From Arthrobacter sp. Leaf69 (GTDB lineage: Bacteria; Actinomycetota; Actinomycetes; Actinomycetales; Micrococcaceae): a stretch of 64,000 nucleotides of DNA. Positions 62,126 to 64,000 of the stretch are shown piece by piece. Positions within the stretch are counted from its first letter, which is position 1; every line of letters starts with the position of its first letter. Below the pieces are notes generated by a model. That model saw nothing but the letters and a program-made list of their open reading frames with translations, did no database searches and was not told the origin of the DNA. The position numbers and the translations under genes were made by a program. The stretch lies in the NCBI RefSeq assembly GCF_001422645.1, contig NZ_LMLR01000010.1, forward strand, positions 268,237 through 332,236, in the 5' to 3' direction.

Positions 62126-63013
62126 TCACTTCACGGCGCCGGCGGTGAGACCAGCGACGATCTTACGCTGGAAGACCAGCACCAGGATGACCAGCGGAAT
62201 TGTGACGATCGTTCCGGCAGCCATGATGGCCGTGTACGGAATCTGTTGCGGCTGGGCCCCGGCGAAGTTGGCGATAGCCACCGTTACCGGCTGGGTTGCG
62301 TCGTTCGAGAGCTGGCTGGCAATCAGGAACTCATTCCACGAGGAGATGAACGCCAGGATCGCCGTCGTGAAGATGGCCGGCGCCGCAAGCGGCATGATCA
62401 CCCTGCGGAACGCCTGCCCCTGGGTGCACCCGTCCACGCGGGCCGCTTCTTCAAGCTCCCACGGCATTTCCCGGAAGAACGATGTCATGGTGTACACCGT
62501 CAGCGGGAGGACGAAGGAGATGTTCGGAATGATCAGTGCCTGGTAGGTGCCGATCCAGCCGATGTTCGTGAACAGCTGGAACAACGGGGTGATGAGGGCG
62601 ACGCCGGGGAACATGGAGGCTCCCAGGATGAAGCCCAGCACGAAGTACTTGAACCGGAAGTTCAACCGGGCCAGGGCATAGGCCGCGAACACACCGAGAA
62701 CCAGCGAGATCACGGTTACCGTCACACCGATGAACACACTGTTCAGCAGTGCCTGGCCGAACCTGTTGCCGAACGAGGTATCAAAGGCGGTGCGGAAGTT
62801 GTCGAGCGTGATGTGGGTGGGCAGGAGCGACGTGTCGTAGGTGTACCCCACGTCGCGGAACGCCGTCACCACCATCCAGTACGCCGGAGCGAGGCACCAG
62901 AACAGGATCACGGCGGCACTGACGTACGTGCGGACGCTGGCCCACTTCTCGCGGTTCTGGGCCGCCTTGCGGCCACGGTCCTGCTCGGCCCGGAGTTCGG
63001 TCGCGGCGGTCAT
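62126..63013 (-). CDS. Sugar ABC transporter permease, MalG type
   Basis: A 295-residue permease with about six helices. The ATPase-coupling loop reads ELEEAARVDGCTQGQAFRRV, the EAA motif of the carbohydrate uptake family, and the extracellular region begins after WCLAPAYWMVVTAF. It overlaps the MalF-type gene by four bases. The ATPase and binding protein are not in the window. Confidence 0.93.
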   Translation of the reverse strand: MTAATELRAEQDRGRKAAQNREKWASVRTYVSAAVILFWCLAPAYWMVVTAFRDVGYTYDTSLLPTHITLDNFRTAFDTSFGNRFGQALLNSVFIGVTVTVISLVLGVFAAYALARLNFRFKYFVLGFILGASMFPGVALITPLFQLFTNIGWIGTYQALIIPNISFVLPLTVYTMTSFFREMPWELEEAARVDGCTQGQAFRRVIMPLAAPAIFTTAILAFISSWNEFLIASQLSNDATQPVTVAIANFAGAQPQQIPYTAIMAAGTIVTIPLVILVLVFQRKIVAGLTAGAVK

Positions 63014-64000
63014 TTCTTCCCCTTACCTGCACCGGTCTGCTGCTCCACGACATTCGCTCCGAGGAAGCGGACGAAGATGAAGGCCACCATGAAGATGATG
63101 ATGAACGTAATGGTGGACAAGGCCGCGGCTGAGTTGAAGCCTTGCCTGATTTGGTTGACCACCAATATGGAGAGCGTCGTGGTGTTGTTGGAGCCTTCCG
63201 TCAGAATGTACGGGAGGTCGAACATGCGCAGGGCATCCAGCGTCCGGAAGAGGATGGCGACCATCAGCGCCGGCTTCACCAGCGGCAGGGTGATCATCCG
63301 GAACCGCTGCCATGCGGACGCGCCGTCGACCTTGGCAGCTTCGTAGACCTCGGCCGGAATCATCTGCAGCCCTGCCAGGATCAGGAGGGCCATAAACGGC
63401 GTCGTTTTCCAGGTGTCGGCAATGATGACCGCCCACCGGGCCGGGATTTCGCTGCCCGTCCACAGGATGGTGGTGTTGAACAGCTTGTTGCCGATGCCCT
63501 CAAAAGCGAAGATGAACAGCCACAGCTGGGCCGTGACGGCTGTGGGGATGGCCCACGGCACCAGCACGGCCGCGCGGACCAGGCTGCGGCCCCGGAAGGT
63601 GCGGGCCATAATGATCGCCATCCAGAAGCCCAGGATCGTCTCCAGCGTCACCGTGACGATGGTGAAGTAGAAGGTGGTTCCCGTGGCGGACCAGAACTGC
63701 GAACCGAGGGTACCCGGCGGGCAGGCCACGGTTCCGCCGCCCGGGGCGGCGCACTGCTGGAAAAGCCAGTTGGTGTAATTCGAGAAACCGGCGGGCCCAC
63801 CCTCGGTGAAGAGTCCCGTGACGGGGTCAAGGCCGGCATCCTTCTGGAAGGACATCACGATGGCGCTGATGATCGGGTAGACGATCACAATTGCCAGCGC
63901 GACGATGGTTGGCGCCAGCAGCCACGAGGCCCACTTGCCCTGGCTCGCTATTGCGTTGTCCTCCCCCACGCCCTTGGGCCCGTGGTGGATCGGGGTACCG
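63010..64000 (-). CDS. Sugar ABC transporter permease, MalF type, 5' end cut by window edge
   Basis: At least 319 residues with about six helices and the EAA loop AEVYEAAKVDGASAWQRFRM. A GTG at 63969 would give a plausible start, but the same frame stays open to the edge and reads a protein-like TPIHHGPKGVGEDN before it, so the true start is probably beyond 64000. It pairs with the MalG-type permease for import of an unidentified sugar; the binding protein is likely encoded just off the right edge. Confidence 0.9.
   Translation of the reverse strand, partial: GTPIHHGPKGVGEDNAIASQGKWASWLLAPTIVALAIVIVYPIISAIVMSFQKDAGLDPVTGLFTEGGPAGFSNYTNWLFQQCAAPGGGTVACPPGTLGSQFWSATGTTFYFTIVTVTLETILGFWMAIIMARTFRGRSLVRAAVLVPWAIPTAVTAQLWLFIFAFEGIGNKLFNTTILWTGSEIPARWAVIIADTWKTTPFMALLILAGLQMIPAEVYEAAKVDGASAWQRFRMITLPLVKPALMVAILFRTLDALRMFDLPYILTEGSNNTTTLSILVVNQIRQGFNSAAALSTITFIIIFMVAFIFVRFLGANVVEQQTGAGKGKK

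Noticed and set aside
61754..63346. 530-codon open frame opposite the MalG/MalF permeases
   Set aside because: Antisense to two permeases with EAA motifs; translation is Arg/His-rich noise.

Overview
The window is a GC-rich actinobacterial chromosome segment, most like Arthrobacter/Pseudarthrobacter (Micrococcaceae). The grounds are high GC, many GTG/TTG starts with 4-base overlaps, LacI operators of the TTGGCAACCGGTTGCCAA type, several promoters whose -10 box sits 6-7 bases before the start codon (leaderless mRNA), and a catabolic gene content typical of soil actinobacteria. I see no rRNA, tRNA, CRISPR, insertion sequence or prophage. No gene-free stretch exceeds 300 bases.

1-7.8 kb, minus strand: a glucuronide/glucuronate locus. 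It holds a GPH-type glucuronide transporter (uidB-like), beta-glucuronidase (uidA), fructuronate reductase (uxuB), glucuronate isomerase (uxaC), a LacI regulator and, at the left edge, the start of a mannonate dehydratase. Together they take glucuronides to 2-keto-3-deoxygluconate. 7.9-18.6 kb: a second carbohydrate locus. Two Gfo/Idh/MocA oxidoreductase plus TIM-barrel isomerase pairs flank an Opp-type ABC transporter with a fused permease-ATPase, under a divergent LacI paralogue. The substrate is unknown; a glycoside handled through keto-sugar chemistry is my best inference, and this is the most promising uncharacterised system here.

18.7-30.6 kb: nadE, then an IclR-controlled 3-oxoacid CoA-transferase/thiolase operon, a PucR-type regulator, and an MHS transporter with acyl-CoA ligase, SDR, 3-hydroxyacyl-CoA dehydrogenase and zinc alcohol dehydrogenase. 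This resembles beta-oxidation-like breakdown of an unidentified organic acid. 30.7-37.1 kb: a rifampin-phosphotransferase-like PEP-utilising enzyme, two alpha/beta hydrolases, a GT2 glycosyltransferase and a cold-shock protein.

37.1-47.4 kb: a complete kdpFABCDE potassium locus, with an extra 39-residue membrane peptide before kdpF, a divergent APC-family permease, and a striking array of 11-bp-spaced GTCAAG repeats between them (predicted KdpE sites). 47.4-58.8 kb: acyl-CoA dehydrogenase divergent from acyl-CoA synthetase plus MarR; a GAF-LuxR regulator beside an MHS transporter; a DUF1761-like membrane protein; and a valine-type distal operon (mmsA, 3-hydroxyisobutyryl-CoA hydrolase, mmsB, enoyl-CoA hydratase). 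A shared motif, TATACT-(A/C)-GGAC-(A/T)-TCC, precedes both the acyl-CoA dehydrogenase and mmsA. 58.8-64 kb: exodeoxyribonuclease III with an unknown conserved-looking partner, a LacI regulator, a small membrane protein and two MalG/MalF-type sugar permeases, the last running off the right edge.
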